The position numbers and the translations under genes are program-made. Of a stretch of DNA of 64,000 nt, positions 62,996-64,000 are shown piece by piece (position 1 is the first letter of the stretch; the number at the start of each line of letters is the position of its first letter). This DNA comes from Blakeslea trispora (Eukaryota; Mucoromycota; Mucoromycetes; Mucorales; Choanephoraceae). The notes below the pieces were generated by a model. That model worked only from the letters and a program-made list of their open reading frames with translations. It had not been told where the DNA came from and made no database searches. The stretch covers positions 744,001-808,000 of the forward strand of contig JAIWNE010000001.1 in the NCBI GenBank assembly GCA_025331445.1, read 5' to 3'.

Positions 62996-63686
62996 ACTAG
63001 CATAATTCTTTTTTTTTTCTTTGTCATTTTGTAAATAAATAAAGGCCTTAAGCAATCTAGGTTTATTGTTTGCATGTGTTATATGTCTAAGATGATTTGA
63101 TATTGCTTAATGGAGACGCAATATTATTGTCTTGTAAGGGATAGTGCGCAAAGATTTTTATCCCTTTTTACTTCAAAATTAACTTGCATTGACCTTGTTA
63201 TATGTAACTCTGGTATTAAACAGCAGAAATGAAGGACAAGTGATTTTTAAGAAGTTAGAGTGAAACAAAAGAAAAGGAACAAATATTGTAGTAACTTAGA
63301 GCAGAATAACTCAAATAGCTTTATTGATAGGACAAGGTATCACCAAAATAGTCGTTCGCATTGAAGAAGTTGTAGTTTGACATAGTCACTACCTAACTTC
63401 ACATATTGTTATTAGTCCCTTGATACTTATTACAGATCATTGTATTCATTTATTACATCTCTTCTTTCTATATCACTTTATTCTCTTTACTTTACTTATA
63501 TCTCTAGTCGGATGACTTAAAACCTGGTGCTCATTACTTATAACCTTGCTGCCTGATTGCTCTGTTATATCTATTTGTTCTCTTTCTCAAGTTACTGCAA
63601 AAACTATCCTTTGTCCTGTAACAGTTCAGAGATCCAAGAGCTTCCTTTTAAACTCCGACCAGTCAAAATGAAAATCAAAAAGTAAC
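62996..63686. other. Spacer between PEX6 and tRNA-Tyr
   Basis: About 0.7 kb. The left part is the PEX6 3' flank. The right part contains a possible solo LTR, listed separately. No open frame of interest. Confidence 0.5.
63407..63623. mobile_element. Possible solo LTR beside tRNA-Tyr
   Basis: A 217-base CT-rich segment with short inverted termini, TGTTA at the left and TAACA at the right, the usual LTR ends. It lies 63 bases from the 3' end of the tRNA gene; several retroelement families integrate close to tRNA genes. Against this, no 5-base target duplication is visible and no internal element or second copy lies in the window. It may be chance. Confidence 0.28.
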
Positions 63687-63769
63687 TCCGGCCTACCTGA
63701 TTCGAACAAGTGACCTAAAGATGACAGATTAACTACAGTCTTCCGCTCTACCAACTGAGCTAAGGCCGG
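63687..63769 (-). tRNA. tRNA-Tyr(GUA) with a 10-nt intron
   Basis: Read on the minus strand it folds as a complete cloverleaf: acceptor CCGGCCT with AGGCCGG and discriminator A, D stem GCTC/GAGC, anticodon stem GAAGA/TCTTT, loop with GTA anticodon, and T arm ACTTG-TTCGAAT-CAGGT. A 10-base intron (63732-63723) sits one base 3' of the anticodon, as in all eukaryotic tRNA-Tyr genes. Internal A and B boxes are intact. The mature length is 73 nt before CCA addition. Confidence 0.95.
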
Positions 63770-64000
63770 ATTATATTATGTCGAATTACAAACAAAAATA
63801 TATCCTGCAAAAATCCGGCACGAAAATTTGAGCTGCGGTCCGGACATTACTGTTTCGGCTCGAGGCTTTCTAGCATTTGCACAGCTCTTACCATGTCATG
63901 GTACTGAATGTCATTTAGCGACAAAGAACTAGAGCAGGAAGGGACCTTTTTCTTTAGATATTACTAGCTGTGACATGATTTTGACTCTTAAGCGGCATTC

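Noticed and set aside
63801..64000. Less AT-rich right edge as an exon
   Set aside because: A 30-odd-codon plus-strand frame is open there, but without splice context or a family match it cannot be supported from 200 bases.

Overview
The window is eukaryotic nuclear DNA from a filamentous fungus, most likely an early-diverging (Mucorales-type) species. The evidence is AT-rich DNA with long A/T homopolymers, many short (about 50-75 nt) spliceosomal introns, an HDEL-tailed BiP, a full two-domain fungal BTA1 betaine-lipid synthase, PEX6, TIM54, TOM7 and fungal-type PIK1. A U12-type AT-AC intron also fits a lineage that kept the minor spliceosome. The lineage is inferred from gene content; no marker search was possible.

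Layout. 0-5.5 kb: the 5' end of a protein kinase running off the left edge, a long gene-free stretch, a 73-residue zinc-finger protein and TIM54. 6.8-17.2 kb: PIK1 (phosphatidylinositol 4-kinase), a three-repeat MYB factor with 74 consecutive glutamines, TOM7, and a SET/MYND methyltransferase whose frame breaks at an A7 run. 20-28 kb is compact: replication factor C subunit, ZNF511-like protein, TRAPP subunit BET5, RRN5-like SANT protein, PP2A methylesterase (PPE1), a small unknown protein, and the pyrimidine-nucleotide carrier RIM2. 28-41 kb is sparse and regulatory: a large inverted repeat, an ATF/CREB-type bZIP factor, an acidic protein of unknown role and an HMG-box factor, separated by 2-5 kb gene-free zones. 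42-63 kb: mitoribosomal bS21m, an exostosin-type glycosyltransferase, an MFSD1-like transporter, a GDSL hydrolase with an in-frame stop before a membrane anchor, a TALE-length homeodomain factor, BTA1, KAR2/BiP, dynactin ARP10, PEX6, and an intron-containing tRNA-Tyr near the right end.

The genes are mostly unrelated housekeeping functions: mitochondrial import and translation, lipid synthesis and signalling, ER folding, peroxisome biogenesis, vesicle tethering, DNA replication and rDNA transcription. No biosynthetic cluster, virus, CRISPR array or operon is evident. The points most worth a second look are the AT-AC intron in PPE1, the GC-AG intron in BET5, the two in-frame disruptions (SET and GDSL genes), the 1.75-kb inverted repeat with G-rich arms beside the bZIP gene, and the CAACAG hexamer expansion in the MYB gene. 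Exon limits were worked out by hand from splice signals, frame and protein-family fit. Nearly all multi-exon models close in frame, which supports them, but no transcript data were available.
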